Positions 1 through 10,169 of a stretch of DNA of 64,000 bases are shown here, one piece after another; within the stretch, counting starts at the first letter, position 1, and each line of letters starts with the position of its first letter. Source of the DNA: Chitinophaga varians (lineage in GTDB: Bacteria > Bacteroidota > Bacteroidia > Chitinophagales > Chitinophagaceae); contig NZ_JACVFB010000001.1 of NCBI RefSeq assembly GCF_014529945.1, forward strand, positions 124,001 to 188,000, given 5' to 3'. The notes beneath the pieces were generated by a model. The model saw nothing but the letters and a program-made list of their open reading frames with translations. It was not told the DNA's origin and ran no database searches. The position numbers and the translations under genes were made by a program.

Positions 1-1
1 A

Positions 2-592
2 ACCGGTCCGGTATTTGGTCTACCGCCTACCCGTTTTATTACCACCCGTTTCGGTAATGTACTCGGGTCCAATGGGTCTGTCATACCACGCTTCAAAAAA
101 CAACTGGAAAACGGTGGGCCGCTTACGGTTACCCATCCGGAAATTACCCGGTATTTTATGACGATACCCGAAGCCTGTCAGCTGGTGCTGGAAGCAGGCG
201 CCATGGGACAAGGCGGTGAGATATTTGTTTTCGATATGGGCAAGCCCATGAAAGTAGCCGACCTGGCCAAGAAGATGATACGCATGGCAGGTAAAGAACC
301 AGGAAGGGATATTCAGATCGTATACTCCGGATTAAGACCAGGAGAGAAACTGTACGAAGAACTGTTGAACAATGCAGAAAATACACTGCCTACCTATCAC
401 GAAAAAATACTGATCGCCAAAGTGCGTAGCTACGCATTCGACGAAGTAGACGCTAAAGTGACACAGCTGATTGAATCAGCACAACAGCACTACCTGACAC
501 CGACCGTAGCATTAATGAAAAAACTGGTGCCGGAATTTATCAGTAAAAATTCGGCCTACGAAGAATTGGACAAGGACAAAATAAAAATGTAA
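2..592 (+). CDS. CapD/FlaA1-family nucleoside-diphosphate-sugar dehydratase/epimerase, C-terminal part (partial)
   Basis: The frame is open from base 2 to the stop at 590-592, so this is the last ~196 codons of a gene that begins outside the window. Visible signatures are TRFGNVLGSNGSVIPRF near the start, then LRPGEKLYEELL, both typical of the C-terminal half of membrane-anchored CapD/FlaA1/PglF proteins (usually about 630 aa, four N-terminal membrane helices plus an extended SDR domain). The family makes UDP-4-keto-6-deoxy-HexNAc by 4,6-dehydration. With the PglC-like and PglE-like genes downstream it probably supplies the 4-keto sugar for the first residue of the repeat unit (inference). 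The catalytic N-terminal half cannot be seen. It lies upstream of the export genes in the same direction. Confidence 0.9.
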   Translation, partial: TGPVFGLPPTRFITTRFGNVLGSNGSVIPRFKKQLENGGPLTVTHPEITRYFMTIPEACQLVLEAGAMGQGGEIFVFDMGKPMKVADLAKKMIRMAGKEPGRDIQIVYSGLRPGEKLYEELLNNAENTLPTYHEKILIAKVRSYAFDEVDAKVTQLIESAQQHYLTPTVALMKKLVPEFISKNSAYEELDKDKIKM

Positions 593-716
593 TCATTACG
601 CAATGAAGGTCATACCACCAGCGCACACCATTGCCTGGAACGGCCCTTTATTGCCTAAAAAATCGAGCGTAAAAATGAAGTTTTTCACCCGGGAACAAGG
701 AGCACTGCTCTGTTTG

Positions 717-1523
717 ATGAAGAAAAGAGGATGGTCTTGGCTGATGATCGGTATTATCAGCATGGGCATATTCTCCTGTGCAACACCTAAGAACATCACT
801 TATTTTAAAGATGTTCCGGACTCCCTGCAAAACAAGGAAGTAGACCAGGCATCGTATAAAACGCCGGTTATTCAGGTGGATGATATTCTGCAGGTAAGTA
901 TCCAGACATTGGATCCTAACGCGACGACATTGCTGAATCAGCAAAATACTGCCAGCTGGCCGGTGACCGGCACGCCCGGTAGTTCAACTGCCCCCACCAG
1001 CAGCGGCGTGGCCGGTTATCTGGTAGATAAAGAAGGATATATTACCCTGCCATTGATAGGTAAACTGTTGGTGAAAGACAAGTCCACCAGCCAGGTCCGG
1101 GATGAAATCAAAGCGAAAGCAGCGGAATTCTATAAAGATCCGGTAGTAAACGTACGACTGGCCAACTTCAAAGTGACCGTATTGGGCGAGGTTGCCCGAC
1201 CGTCTACTTACGTAATGCCTAACGAGAAAGTGACTTTACTGGATGCACTGGGCATGGCGGGCGACCTTACCATCTACGGTAAAAGAGAAAACGTGTTGTT
1301 GATCAGAGAAAAAGATAACAAGAAAGAATTTGTAAGATTCAACCTGAATAAGAGCAATCTGTTTGCTTCTCCCTACTATTATTTGCAACAGGGAGATGTG
1401 GTATATGTTGAACCGAATAAGTCAAAGATCGCTTCCACAGACGGTGCAAGACTACGTAACATCACGATCGTTTCTTCCGCATTGTCTGTCCTGATTGTAC
1501 TTCTGACGAGAGTTAAATTCTAA
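717..1523 (+). CDS. wza: Wza-type polysaccharide export lipoprotein (Poly_export/SLBB)
   Basis: Outer-membrane polysaccharide export protein forming the translocation channel with the Wzc-type protein next door. I place the start at ATG 717 because it gives a classical lipoprotein signal: two Lys, a hydrophobic stretch and the lipobox GIFSC with Cys21. The same frame is open back to an ATG at 603, but the extra 38 residues do not look like a signal and would bury it. After the signal comes the Poly_export domain (VDDILQVSIQTLDPNA, later GYLVDKEGYITLPLIGK), then an SLBB segment (FKVTVLGEVARPSTYVMPNE), and a C-terminal hydrophobic helix (ITIVSSALSVLIVLLTRVKF) consistent with membrane spanning. 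It ends 17 nt before the Wzc gene. Confidence 0.9.
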   Translation: MKKRGWSWLMIGIISMGIFSCATPKNITYFKDVPDSLQNKEVDQASYKTPVIQVDDILQVSIQTLDPNATTLLNQQNTASWPVTGTPGSSTAPTSSGVAGYLVDKEGYITLPLIGKLLVKDKSTSQVRDEIKAKAAEFYKDPVVNVRLANFKVTVLGEVARPSTYVMPNEKVTLLDALGMAGDLTIYGKRENVLLIREKDNKKEFVRFNLNKSNLFASPYYYLQQGDVVYVEPNKSKIASTDGARLRNITIVSSALSVLIVLLTRVKF

Positions 1524-1540
1524 TTTCTTAACACTATTGC

Positions 1541-3937
1541 ATGCAGCACGAAAACACTAACTCAAAAGGACAGGGCCATTTAAATGGTCTCGCCAGGCCA
1601 CAAGAGCCGAATGACAGCGTATTGGACCTGCGTAGTATCCTCGACAAGGTATTGTCCAACTGGTATTGGTTTGTGCTATGTGGCATCCTGACTGTGGCGC
1701 TGGCATGGGTGTATCTCCGTTATGCTACACCCAACTATCTGATCAATGCGAAGATATTGGTACAAGACCAGCAGAAAGGTGGCAACCTGCCGGGAGAAGA
1801 AATATTTCAGCAACTGGAACTGTTCTCCAACAAAAGCAACGTAGACAATGAAGTGGAAATCATCAAGTCACGTTCGCTCATGGAGAATGTGGTCAGGAAA
1901 CTGGACCTCAATGTCCGTTACTTCACAGAAGGCCGTATCAAACAAACGGAACTGTTTGCCAAACGTCCTTTCTCGATGCACTGGCTGTCGCTGAAGGACT
2001 CTATCACTGCCATCGGTTACACCATCAACCCGAAAGGTGTGGACAGTTTCTCGCTGAACCGCGATGATCTCAGCATTACCCAGGCATGGGGCGATACACT
2101 TCGTTTACCCGAAGGCGTTATGATGGTAGAACGTCACCGTCAGATCGATACCATCGCCGCGGAATACCAGGTAAACGTAGTGTCCATTGATGCGGCAGTA
2201 GCAGATATGATGACGCAGCTGAATGTCAGCATTCCCAATAAACAGGTGAGCACCATTGATCTGGCATTGACCACTACTATTCCGGAAAAAGGAGAGAAAA
2301 TCCTCAACACCCTGATCGACGCTTATCGTCAGGCCAGCGTGGAAGATAAAAACCGTATCGCAGACAGCACTATCGACTTCGTTGATAAGCGCCTGCAGAT
2401 CGTTAGCACCGAACTACTGGGAGTGGAAAGGAACATCCAGCAGTTTAAGCAGGATAACCAGCTGGCTGATCTCACCGAGCAGTCCAAGTTGCTGGTGTCC
2501 GGTTCTGGTGACAACATGAAACAGTTGACCGACGCACAGGTAAGACTGAACGTGATCAACTCTATGGAAGAATATATCCGGGACGAAAAGAACAACAAAA
2601 GGGTGGTACCATCTTCGATGATCGTACAGGACCCCACGTTCGTTGGCCTCGTGGAAAAATACAATACCCTCCAGCTGGAAAGAGAGCGGCAGCTGCTGGC
2701 CAGCACGCCTACCAACCCGGTAGTCGTGAATCTGGACCGTCAGCTGGCAGGCATCCGTGGAGACCTCCTCAGCAATATCCAGTCCTTCAAGAAAGGCGTG
2801 GAACTGAGCATCGAAGAACTGCAGCGCAACAGCAGTGCTATCTCACAGCGTATCCGTAAGGTGCCTGCCGCTGAAAGGGTATTCCTCGATTTCTCGCGTC
2901 AGCAGGCCATCAAACAGGACCTGTATGTATTTCTGCTGAAGAAAAGAGAAGAATCCGCTATCTCCAAAACATCTAACCTGGCCATCGCGCGGATAATTGA
3001 CCCGGCTAAGAGCGATGCGCTGCCTTTCAAACCGAAAAGGTTGCTGGTATATCTGCTGGCACTGATGGCCGGCGTCGGTATCCCCGCATTATGGATATAC
3101 CTGCGTGGCCTGCTCAATACACGCATACAGAGCAGGGAAGATATCAAAGGGCTTACCCCCGTACCTGTACTGGCCGAAATAGGGCACAGTACCGATAAGG
3201 ATGGTTTAGTCATCAGCAGGGAAGGCGGCTCGCATGTGGCAGAACAGTTCCGCGCCCTGCGCACCAACCTGCAGTTTATCCTGACAGGCAAACAGGAAAA
3301 GACCGTGTTGCTGACGTCCAGCATGAGCGGTGAAGGCAAGTCCTTCGTAGCAGTGAACCTCGCCGCCGTACTGGCTTACTCCGGCAAAAAAGTGGTGCTG
3401 CTGGAGATGGACCTGCGTAAACCTAAAATCTCTGAAGGCCTCGGTCTCAGCAATCATACCGGCTTTAGCAGTTATGCTATCGGAAGAGCAAGCATCAACG
3501 ATATCGTACAACCCTCAGGCATACACGATAATCTGAGAATAATTTCTTCCGGGCCTATTCCGCCTAATCCGGCCGAACTGATGTTGCTGGACGCAACAGA
3601 GCACCTGTTCACAGAACTGCGCCGCTATTTCGATTATATCATTATTGATACCGCGCCGGTAGGGCTGGTGACAGATGCCCAGCTGCTGGGTCGCTTCGCA
3701 GATGCTTCGTTGTACCTGGTAAGACAAGGATATACTTTCAGACAGCAACTGGAAATATCCAAAGACTTATATTTGTATGATAAAATGCCCAAAATCAATC
3801 TTGTCATTAATGATGTTAAAGCCTCAAGGTCATCCGGATATGGCGGTTATGGCTATGGATATGGGTATGGCTATGGACAGGACAACGGACAGAAAAAGAA
3901 TGGCATTAAGAAGCTGAAATCACTCATTAACAATTAA
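1541..3937 (+). CDS. wzc: Wzc-type polysaccharide co-polymerase with BY-kinase domain
   Basis: Inner-membrane chain-length regulator and tyrosine autokinase of Wzy-dependent export, 798 aa. An N-terminal Wzz domain starts with a membrane helix near residues 40-60. A long coiled-coil periplasmic region and a GNVR-type stretch follow, then a second membrane helix near 490-515 and the cytoplasmic kinase. Kinase motifs are Walker A SSMSGEGKSF (about residues 592-602), Walker A' VVLLEMDLRKPK and Walker B YIIIDTAPVG. The tail carries six tyrosines in a GY-repeat (about 3837-3880), the usual autophosphorylation cluster, then a Lys-rich end. The CpsB-like phosphatase at 17913-18665 is the expected antagonist. 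Fusion of the Wzz and kinase parts in one chain is the Gram-negative arrangement. Confidence 0.95.
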   Translation: MQHENTNSKGQGHLNGLARPQEPNDSVLDLRSILDKVLSNWYWFVLCGILTVALAWVYLRYATPNYLINAKILVQDQQKGGNLPGEEIFQQLELFSNKSNVDNEVEIIKSRSLMENVVRKLDLNVRYFTEGRIKQTELFAKRPFSMHWLSLKDSITAIGYTINPKGVDSFSLNRDDLSITQAWGDTLRLPEGVMMVERHRQIDTIAAEYQVNVVSIDAAVADMMTQLNVSIPNKQVSTIDLALTTTIPEKGEKILNTLIDAYRQASVEDKNRIADSTIDFVDKRLQIVSTELLGVERNIQQFKQDNQLADLTEQSKLLVSGSGDNMKQLTDAQVRLNVINSMEEYIRDEKNNKRVVPSSMIVQDPTFVGLVEKYNTLQLERERQLLASTPTNPVVVNLDRQLAGIRGDLLSNIQSFKKGVELSIEELQRNSSAISQRIRKVPAAERVFLDFSRQQAIKQDLYVFLLKKREESAISKTSNLAIARIIDPAKSDALPFKPKRLLVYLLALMAGVGIPALWIYLRGLLNTRIQSREDIKGLTPVPVLAEIGHSTDKDGLVISREGGSHVAEQFRALRTNLQFILTGKQEKTVLLTSSMSGEGKSFVAVNLAAVLAYSGKKVVLLEMDLRKPKISEGLGLSNHTGFSSYAIGRASINDIVQPSGIHDNLRIISSGPIPPNPAELMLLDATEHLFTELRRYFDYIIIDTAPVGLVTDAQLLGRFADASLYLVRQGYTFRQQLEISKDLYLYDKMPKINLVINDVKASRSSGYGGYGYGYGYGYGQDNGQKKNGIKKLKSLINN

Positions 3938-3982
3938 CTATCAATTCAAATAACTATCAAATTAAAACAAAGTTAAATCACT

Positions 3983-5269
3983 ATGGCTGTGGATCCCAGA
4001 ATTGCAATCATTGGCTTAGGATATGTAGGTTTGCCGCTGGCAGTGGAATTTGCCAGAAAATACAGGACTGTTGGTTTCGATATTAATGAGGCGCGCATTC
4101 AGGCGCTCAGAAATGGCCACGACCATACCCTGGAAGTAGCAGACCAGGACCTTAAAAGTGTGACGACAGACGCGCAGGGCGCCAAAGGTCTGTACTGCAC
4201 CAATATCCTGGATGAAATCCGGGACTGTAATTTTTACATCGTTACGGTGCCTACACCGGTCGACAAACATAACAGGCCTGACCTCACGCCGCTGTATAAA
4301 GCCAGCGAAACGGTAGGCAAGGTGCTCAAAAAAGGAGATATCGTGGTGTATGAGTCCACCGTATATCCGGGCGTAACAGAAGACGAATGCGTGCCGGTAC
4401 TGGAAAAGGTGTCCGGCCTGAAATTCAATGTTGACTTCTTTGCCGGCTACTCTCCGGAAAGGATCAACCCGGGCGATAAGGAACATACGGTGGCTAAAAT
4501 ACTGAAAGTGACTTCCGGCTCTACGCCTGAAGTGGCCGAGAAAGTAGACCAGCTGTATAAATCTGTTATCACCGCCGGCACCCATAAAGCAGCCAGCATC
4601 AAAGTAGCGGAAGCGGCTAAAGTTATCGAGAACGCACAGCGTGATATCAATATCGCTTTTGTGAATGAACTGGCCAAGATCTTCAACCGCCTCGAAATTG
4701 ATACGGATGAAGTATTACAGGCTGCCGGTACTAAATGGAACTTCCTGAAATTCCGTCCGGGCCTGGTAGGTGGTCACTGTATCGGGGTAGACCCCTACTA
4801 CCTGTCGCAGAAAGCACAGGAAGCAGGTTACCATCCGGAGATTATCCTCGCCGGCCGCCGCCTCAATGATGGTATGGGCGAATTTGTGGCGCATGAAGTA
4901 GTGAAGCTGATGGTGAAGAAAGAGATTCCGGTGAAAAACTCGAAGATCCTCGTACTGGGTATTACCTTTAAGGAGAACTGTCCGGATGTACGTAATACGA
5001 AAGTGGTAGACATCCTGAAAACACTGAAAGATTACCAGACCAACATCACCGTGTACGATCCATGGGCCAATCCGGATGAAGTACAGCATGAATATGGCTG
5101 GCGCTCTGTTCAGGACCTGGGGGATGATTGTGAATACGATGCTATCGTATTGGCTGTTGCCCATCATCAGTTTAAAGATTTAGCTTTCGATAAGATCTGT
5201 AAAAAATCAAGGGTTATTTATGATGTGAAGGGTATGCTGCCTAAAACCGCAGTAGACGCCAGATTATAA
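3983..5269 (+). CDS. tviB: UDP-N-acetyl-hexosamine 6-dehydrogenase, TviB/WbpO type
   Basis: Nucleotide-sugar dehydrogenase, 428 aa, oxidising UDP-HexNAc to the uronic acid with two NAD+. The Rossmann motif GLGYVGLP lies at residues 11-18. The catalytic segment [17 protein letters not shown] has the nucleophilic cysteine at about residue 266, and the C-terminal UDP-binding domain contains [15 protein letters not shown]. The stretch [13 protein letters not shown] after the active site is characteristic of the TviB/VipA/WbpO branch rather than UDP-glucose dehydrogenases. The next gene is the matching 4-epimerase, as in the Vi antigen pair, so the polymer probably contains a HexNAc uronic acid (inference). 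Exact substrate stereochemistry cannot be told from sequence. Confidence 0.93.
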   Translation: MAVDPRIAIIGLGYVGLPLAVEFARKYRTVGFDINEARIQALRNGHDHTLEVADQDLKSVTTDAQGAKGLYCTNILDEIRDCNFYIVTVPTPVDKHNRPDLTPLYKASETVGKVLKKGDIVVYESTVYPGVTEDECVPVLEKVSGLKFNVDFFAGYSPERINPGDKEHTVAKILKVTSGSTPEVAEKVDQLYKSVITAGTHKAASIKVAEAAKVIENAQRDINIAFVNELAKIFNRLEIDTDEVLQAAGTKWNFLKFRPGLVGGHCIGVDPYYLSQKAQEAGYHPEIILAGRRLNDGMGEFVAHEVVKLMVKKEIPVKNSKILVLGITFKENCPDVRNTKVVDILKTLKDYQTNITVYDPWANPDEVQHEYGWRSVQDLGDDCEYDAIVLAVAHHQFKDLAFDKICKKSRVIYDVKGMLPKTAVDARL

Positions 5270-5288
5270 TGACACCTTAAAACACTGT

Positions 5289-6278
5289 ATGTACGAAATA
5301 CCTTATCATAAAGAAGAGCTGTCGCAGTACAGTTTCCTGATCACCGGGGGAGCCGGTTTTATCGGCTCCAACCTGGTGGAGTACCTCTTGAAATACAAAG
5401 CAAAGAAAGTAAGGGTGCTGGATAATTTCTCAACCGGTAGCCGGGAGAATATTCAGCCCTTTCTCGAAAATCCTGCTTTTGAATTGTTGGAAGGCGATAT
5501 ACGCAACATGGAGGATTGCCGTCAGGCTATTGCCGGGATCGACTATGTGTCCCACCAGGCGGCGCTGGGCTCTGTGCCCCGTTCTATCAATGATCCTATC
5601 ACCAGCAACGAAGTCAATATCAGCGGTTTTCTGAACATGCTTGTAGCTGCCAGGGACGCCGGCGTAAAACGTTTGGTATACGCTGCCAGCTCCAGCACTT
5701 ATGGCGACCATCCCGGCCTGCCTAAAGTGGAGGAACTGATCGGCAACCCGTTGTCGCCTTACGCCGTTACCAAATACGTGAATGAGTTGTACGCGAACGT
5801 GTTTTCACGTACCTACGATTTCCATGCGGTAGGGCTGCGGTACTTCAACGTGTTCGGTCCCCGTCAGAATCCGCGTGGCCCTTATGCCGCGGTGATCCCA
5901 CTGTTCATCGAGGCTGCGATCAAACAGCAGGCGCCGGTGATCAACGGTGACGGAGAAACCAGCCGGGACTTCACCTTCGTGGAGAATGCGGTGCAGGCAA
6001 ATATCAAAGCATTGCTGGCAGCAGATATCCGTAAGAGTGAGATCGTTAATATCGCTGCAGGCCAAAGAACAACACTGAATGAATTGTGGCAACATATCTG
6101 CCGTATCGCCGGCATAGATATCAGCCCTGTATACCAGGCGGAGCGAAAAGGAGATGTTAAACACAGCCTCGCTAATATCGGCAAAGCCGGAGAACTGCTG
6201 GGATACAAACCAGCCTTCACCGTGCTGAATGGTCTCGATATCGCGATGGAGTGGTACCGCAGGCATACCGTCGTCTGA
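5289..6278 (+). CDS. tviC: UDP-N-acetylglucosamine 4-epimerase, WbpP/TviC type SDR
   Basis: Extended short-chain dehydrogenase/reductase of 329 aa. NAD-binding [15 protein letters not shown] lies near residues 20-34, the serine region is [14 protein letters not shown], and the catalytic [12 protein letters not shown] gives the YxxxK pair. [21 protein letters not shown] is typical of the WbpP/VipB group acting on N-acetylated UDP-sugars. With the dehydrogenase 19 nt upstream it should convert UDP-GlcNAc(A) to the galacto form for export polymer synthesis. The start at 5289 gives the usual N-terminal length for this group, with about 15 residues before the Rossmann strand. Confidence 0.93.
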   Translation: MYEIPYHKEELSQYSFLITGGAGFIGSNLVEYLLKYKAKKVRVLDNFSTGSRENIQPFLENPAFELLEGDIRNMEDCRQAIAGIDYVSHQAALGSVPRSINDPITSNEVNISGFLNMLVAARDAGVKRLVYAASSSTYGDHPGLPKVEELIGNPLSPYAVTKYVNELYANVFSRTYDFHAVGLRYFNVFGPRQNPRGPYAAVIPLFIEAAIKQQAPVINGDGETSRDFTFVENAVQANIKALLAADIRKSEIVNIAAGQRTTLNELWQHICRIAGIDISPVYQAERKGDVKHSLANIGKAGELLGYKPAFTVLNGLDIAMEWYRRHTVV

Positions 6279-6310
6279 TAATTTAACCTATCTGAAAAAC
6301 CTAAAAGGCT

Positions 6311-7462
6311 ATGAGAGTATTAACCATTGTTAGCAAACTGGATATCGGTGGTATCGAGAAAACGCTGCTTTCATGCCTGCCTTTTCTCAAAAAAGAAGCC
6401 ATTCAGCTGACCATCTGCTGCTACGCGAAAGGCGGGCACCTGGAACAGCAGTATAAAGATGCCGGAACGGAGATCATCTATTTCAAAAGGAGCAAGATAC
6501 CTTTTAACGACGCTGTACAACTGTATAAAATACTGAAAAGCGGTAAATACGATGTAGTACACAGCAGGTTTGGTTTTACCTCCGGCGGCTTTGCGCTGGC
6601 CTGTAAAAGGTTGTCCATACCGTTTATTGTGTCTGTACACAGCGAACGGTATTTCGCCAAGCCTAAGCGGGAAAATTCCCGCCTGCTGTCTGCTGTTACG
6701 CAAGCTTACCTGGACCTGCACAAGCGGCTGACGCTGCGTTATGCTACCCGTATCATCGGGCATTCCAAAACTAACCTGCAATACTATACGCAGGGTAACC
6801 CGAATGCGGCCTCAGATAAGTTCCAGTTGATCTACAACGGGATCGACTTTACCAAACTGGCTGGCAATTCTCCGGCACTCGGAGATGAGGCGGCGCAGTT
6901 TGTAGCAGACAGCAATTGTACTTTTCTGCATATCGGCAGTTTCCGGGAACCGAAAAATCATCTCTACCTGATCGATTGTTTCAAAGCCCTGAACCCGCTG
7001 AAAGAAAAATACAAGCTGATACTCGTCGGAAACGGCTCGCTCTTTGAACAGGTGAAAAAGAAAGTAATGCTCGAAGGGCTCGATAGCTGCGTATTCTTCG
7101 CAGGTATAGACCAGAACATTACCAAATATCTGCTGATCGCAGATCTGTTCTTTTTCCCCTCGATATACGAAGGGCTCGGTAATGTACTGATTGAAGCCCA
7201 GTACATGAAAGTACCGGTCTGCGCTTCCGGGCTACAGCCGCATCACGAGGCTACGCATGAATACTATCATCAGTATTTCTTCGATCCGTACGATATACAG
7301 GATGGCTGCAATAAGCTACAAAATATTATCCGCAATATCCGCGAAAGAAAGATAGGAGAAGAAGTCACCACACGCGCACAGGAGTTTGTGATGAACAACT
7401 TCACTATCGAACGGATGGCGGGAAATCTGGCAACCGTATATAAAACCATCGGTAGCCGATAA
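6311..7462 (+). CDS. Glycosyltransferase family 4 (GT-B fold)
   Basis: Cytoplasmic retaining glycosyltransferase of 383 aa. The N-terminal acceptor domain begins VLTIVSKLDIGGIEKTLL, the usual GT4 entry with a glycine-rich loop. The C-terminal donor domain has FLHIGSFREPKNH, then FPSIYEGLGNVLIEAQ, the E-x7-E motif that contacts the nucleotide sugar. It presumably adds one of the non-initiating residues to the undecaprenyl-linked repeat unit. Donor and linkage cannot be assigned. It sits in the run of export-locus genes with 32-33 nt spacers on both sides and shows no sign of truncation. Confidence 0.9.
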   Translation: MRVLTIVSKLDIGGIEKTLLSCLPFLKKEAIQLTICCYAKGGHLEQQYKDAGTEIIYFKRSKIPFNDAVQLYKILKSGKYDVVHSRFGFTSGGFALACKRLSIPFIVSVHSERYFAKPKRENSRLLSAVTQAYLDLHKRLTLRYATRIIGHSKTNLQYYTQGNPNAASDKFQLIYNGIDFTKLAGNSPALGDEAAQFVADSNCTFLHIGSFREPKNHLYLIDCFKALNPLKEKYKLILVGNGSLFEQVKKKVMLEGLDSCVFFAGIDQNITKYLLIADLFFFPSIYEGLGNVLIEAQYMKVPVCASGLQPHHEATHEYYHQYFFDPYDIQDGCNKLQNIIRNIRERKIGEEVTTRAQEFVMNNFTIERMAGNLATVYKTIGSR

Positions 7463-7495
7463 CCATATCTGGAATTATTAATTCTTTATTGAAAA

Positions 7496-8863
7496 GTGCC
7501 TAAGAATTCTTTTATAAAAGACCTTGCCAGTGTATTCACTAGCAGAGTGGCCTCTCTTGTGCTGGGCCTGGGTACCTCGATTGTAACAGCGAGGTACCTG
7601 GGACCGGAAGGCAATGGGGTCAGCGCCGCGCTGCTGGTGTATCCCAGCCTGTTCATGGCTATCGGGGCACTCGGTGTTCAGCAGTCTACTACCTACTTCG
7701 TGGGCCAGGAAAAATACGACATCAAAGATGTATACGGCGCCGTGCTCGCCACCTGGATCTTCACCAGCCTTTTTGGTATCATCAGCAGTTTCCTGCTGAT
7801 CAAATATTTCACCAAAGGAGATTACCCGAATATCCTCATTTTCTGGGCGCTGGCGGCCATCCCGTTTTCACTGTATACTACTTACAGCTCGGGTATCTTC
7901 CTGGGGCAACAGAACGTGAAAGAGTTTAACCGGATCAACTGGGTGCCGGCCGTTATCAACCTGGCATTCACGTTTCTGTTAACCGGCGTATTTCATTTCG
8001 GTGTGGCTGGGTATATGGCATCCACTTTTCTGGGTGTATTCTTCCTGTCATTTCTGGTGGTATATAAAATCAGGCAAAGCATTCCGGTAAGGCCGCGGTT
8101 CAATGGAAAAATCATCAAAGGGCTGTTGAGCCTTGGCGTGATTTATGCCGGCACTACGCTCATTGCCAGCCTCAACTACAAAGTAGATGTGGTGTTGCTG
8201 GAGAAATGGTCCAACGCCTACGAGCTGGGTATTTATTCCAAAGGAGCTATACTGGTAGAAATGTTATGGCAGATACCGGCGATCCTTAGTACGATCATCT
8301 TCTCCAGAAGTGCCGGCGCTAAAGATCCTGCGGGGTTTTCGCTGAAGGTGTGCCGGTTGCTGCGTTTCGCACTGATACTGATTTTAGTGATCGCGATTGC
8401 TTTTTATGCGCTCTCTGATTTTGTGATCGGGCTGATGTATGGCCCCGCTTTTGCAGAAAGCTCCAAAGTATTGAAGATACTGATGCCGGGCGTCTTGTTG
8501 ATGATCATCTACAAGGTGCTGTATATGGACATCGCCGGCAAAGGAAAGCCCTGGATGTCGATGGAAGCCATGATACCGGCGGTTATTGCCAACGTGGCGC
8601 TCAACTACTGGTGGATTCCCAAATACGGCGCCAGCGGTTCCGCAATGGCCTCTACCGTTAGTTATTCCATCGCCGCGCTGGTATTTCTGGTACTATACTC
8701 CGTGCATACACGTATACCGATAAAGAAAATATTTACATATACCCGGGAAGACAGAGAGTTTGCGATGGGCATTGTCAATAAGTTCAGGGGAAAGGTTGCC
8801 GGCAAAACAACTATGCCGTCGCCAGCGAAGAAAGAACCGTCCGAAGAGTCCGTAAATATCTAA
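7496..8863 (+). CDS. wzx: Wzx-like oligosaccharide flippase (MOP/PST family)
   Basis: Polytopic inner-membrane protein of 455 aa with about 12-14 hydrophobic helices. The N-terminus (ASVFTSRVASLVLGLGTSIVT) is the usual Polysacc_synt start, followed by RYLGPEGNGVSAALLVYPSL. It should flip the undecaprenyl-diphosphate-linked repeat unit to the periplasm. The start codon is GTG at 7496 and no ATG is available before the first helix. The C-terminal 45 residues are hydrophilic, basic and Ser/Pro-rich, a cytoplasmic tail of no recognised function. It is followed after 16 nt by the polymerase candidate, as expected of a Wzx/Wzy pair. Confidence 0.88.
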   Translation: MPKNSFIKDLASVFTSRVASLVLGLGTSIVTARYLGPEGNGVSAALLVYPSLFMAIGALGVQQSTTYFVGQEKYDIKDVYGAVLATWIFTSLFGIISSFLLIKYFTKGDYPNILIFWALAAIPFSLYTTYSSGIFLGQQNVKEFNRINWVPAVINLAFTFLLTGVFHFGVAGYMASTFLGVFFLSFLVVYKIRQSIPVRPRFNGKIIKGLLSLGVIYAGTTLIASLNYKVDVVLLEKWSNAYELGIYSKGAILVEMLWQIPAILSTIIFSRSAGAKDPAGFSLKVCRLLRFALILILVIAIAFYALSDFVIGLMYGPAFAESSKVLKILMPGVLLMIIYKVLYMDIAGKGKPWMSMEAMIPAVIANVALNYWWIPKYGASGSAMASTVSYSIAALVFLVLYSVHTRIPIKKIFTYTREDREFAMGIVNKFRGKVAGKTTMPSPAKKEPSEESVNI

Positions 8864-8879
8864 ATCTTAAAATAGTAAA

Positions 8880-10118
8880 ATGAATTGGCTTGATATAAAC
8901 AGAAAAACGTATAAACCCGTTGCCTGGTCCCTGGCGGTGGTATTGCTGATTTCCTGCTCACCTTTCTTTAGCATGGGCGGTAACGCGGCATATCTCATCC
9001 TGGGGTCTACCGGTATCTATTTCCTGTTTTTCGCCAATTGTCTTGCACGCCGTCAGGCCCGTTTATCTAACCGAAATCTGAATTACTTCATCATATCCTT
9101 TATGCTGTTGCTGTACTTATTCTTTCCGATAAGGCAGTACGACAGGATAGTGGTAGCAGCCGTATGGCTGCTGGTATTTCTCACGGTATTGATGCTGGAT
9201 ACCGTGATACTGCTGATGGCCGCCCGCTATTTTGCAGATATTATTTTTGTCATCGCCTTGTTGGCCCTGCTGGTGTTTGCGGTCAAGCTCATCGGGGTGG
9301 ACCTGCCTTTCTATCCTTATGAAACAGGCGCCACCGGCTCTAAATCGTTGTTTTTCATTTACCCGGGAACGGCAGTGCTGCAGGGACAGGAATACACCGT
9401 GTTTGGCCGTTCGTTGTTCCGTGTCAGTGGTATTTTTTCTGAGCCGGGCCACTTTGGAATGATCTCTGCGATCGTCCTGTTTATGAATCCGGAAATTCTG
9501 AGTAAACGGAAAAGGACCGTCATCACGATCGCGGCACTACTGACCCTTTCTATGGGCTTTTATGTATTGTTCGCGGGACTGTGCATGTACCGTTTCCGCT
9601 TTTCACAGAAACAGGTGGTGGGCGTTGTAGTGCTGGCGTTAGTAGGCTTTATTGCCATATCCGCCATGCCGGCAGATTTTATGGACCGCTTCTTCCTCAA
9701 TAAGATGAGCTCCAACCAGGATGTGCTGGATGCCCGTACCAGCGCCGAATTTTCCAGGTTCTATGATCATTATACCCGCTATGATATCAATCTTTTCGGT
9801 GGTGGAAGAACCATCACGGAAAATTTTGAGGTGACTTCCTCCGATTACCGTTCTTTTCTGTTGAAATACGGATGGGTAGGGATAGCCCTGTATCTGGTGT
9901 GGTTTTTTGTAATGACCTACGGTAGAAAGAAACAGTTTGTGTTGTTGTCCTTTTTCTTTTTCGCAGTGGTATTTGTACACCGCTCGTGGTTGGTGGATTA
10001 CCTGATCTTTCTGTTTGCCGTATACTTTATTCCGATATCCTATGAACTAGCCATATTACCTAAAAACAGTACCAGGACTGACCCGCAGGACGAACACCTG
10101 CAATGGTCCCCGGGCTGA
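8880..10118 (+). CDS. Wzy-like O-antigen/EPS polymerase (polytopic membrane protein)
   Basis: 412-aa membrane protein with roughly ten to eleven hydrophobic helices and one larger periplasmic loop after FGRSLFRVSGIFSEPGHFGM (near residues 175-195). The sequence RVSGIFSEPGHFG resembles the loop region of O-antigen ligase/polymerase family proteins. A second loop holds SSNQDVLDARTSAEFSRF. Family members are very divergent, so the call rests on topology, length, and position directly after Wzx in a locus that otherwise lacks a polymerase. The C-terminal 20 residues are hydrophilic. Confidence is high for a membrane polymerase or ligase-type protein and moderate for Wzy specifically. Confidence 0.75.
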   Translation: MNWLDINRKTYKPVAWSLAVVLLISCSPFFSMGGNAAYLILGSTGIYFLFFANCLARRQARLSNRNLNYFIISFMLLLYLFFPIRQYDRIVVAAVWLLVFLTVLMLDTVILLMAARYFADIIFVIALLALLVFAVKLIGVDLPFYPYETGATGSKSLFFIYPGTAVLQGQEYTVFGRSLFRVSGIFSEPGHFGMISAIVLFMNPEILSKRKRTVITIAALLTLSMGFYVLFAGLCMYRFRFSQKQVVGVVVLALVGFIAISAMPADFMDRFFLNKMSSNQDVLDARTSAEFSRFYDHYTRYDINLFGGGRTITENFEVTSSDYRSFLLKYGWVGIALYLVWFFVMTYGRKKQFVLLSFFFFAVVFVHRSWLVDYLIFLFAVYFIPISYELAILPKNSTRTDPQDEHLQWSPG

Positions 10119-10169
10119 TGCCAGGCAATATGACAACAGATAATTGAAAAACCGATTGTTAACAGTAAA

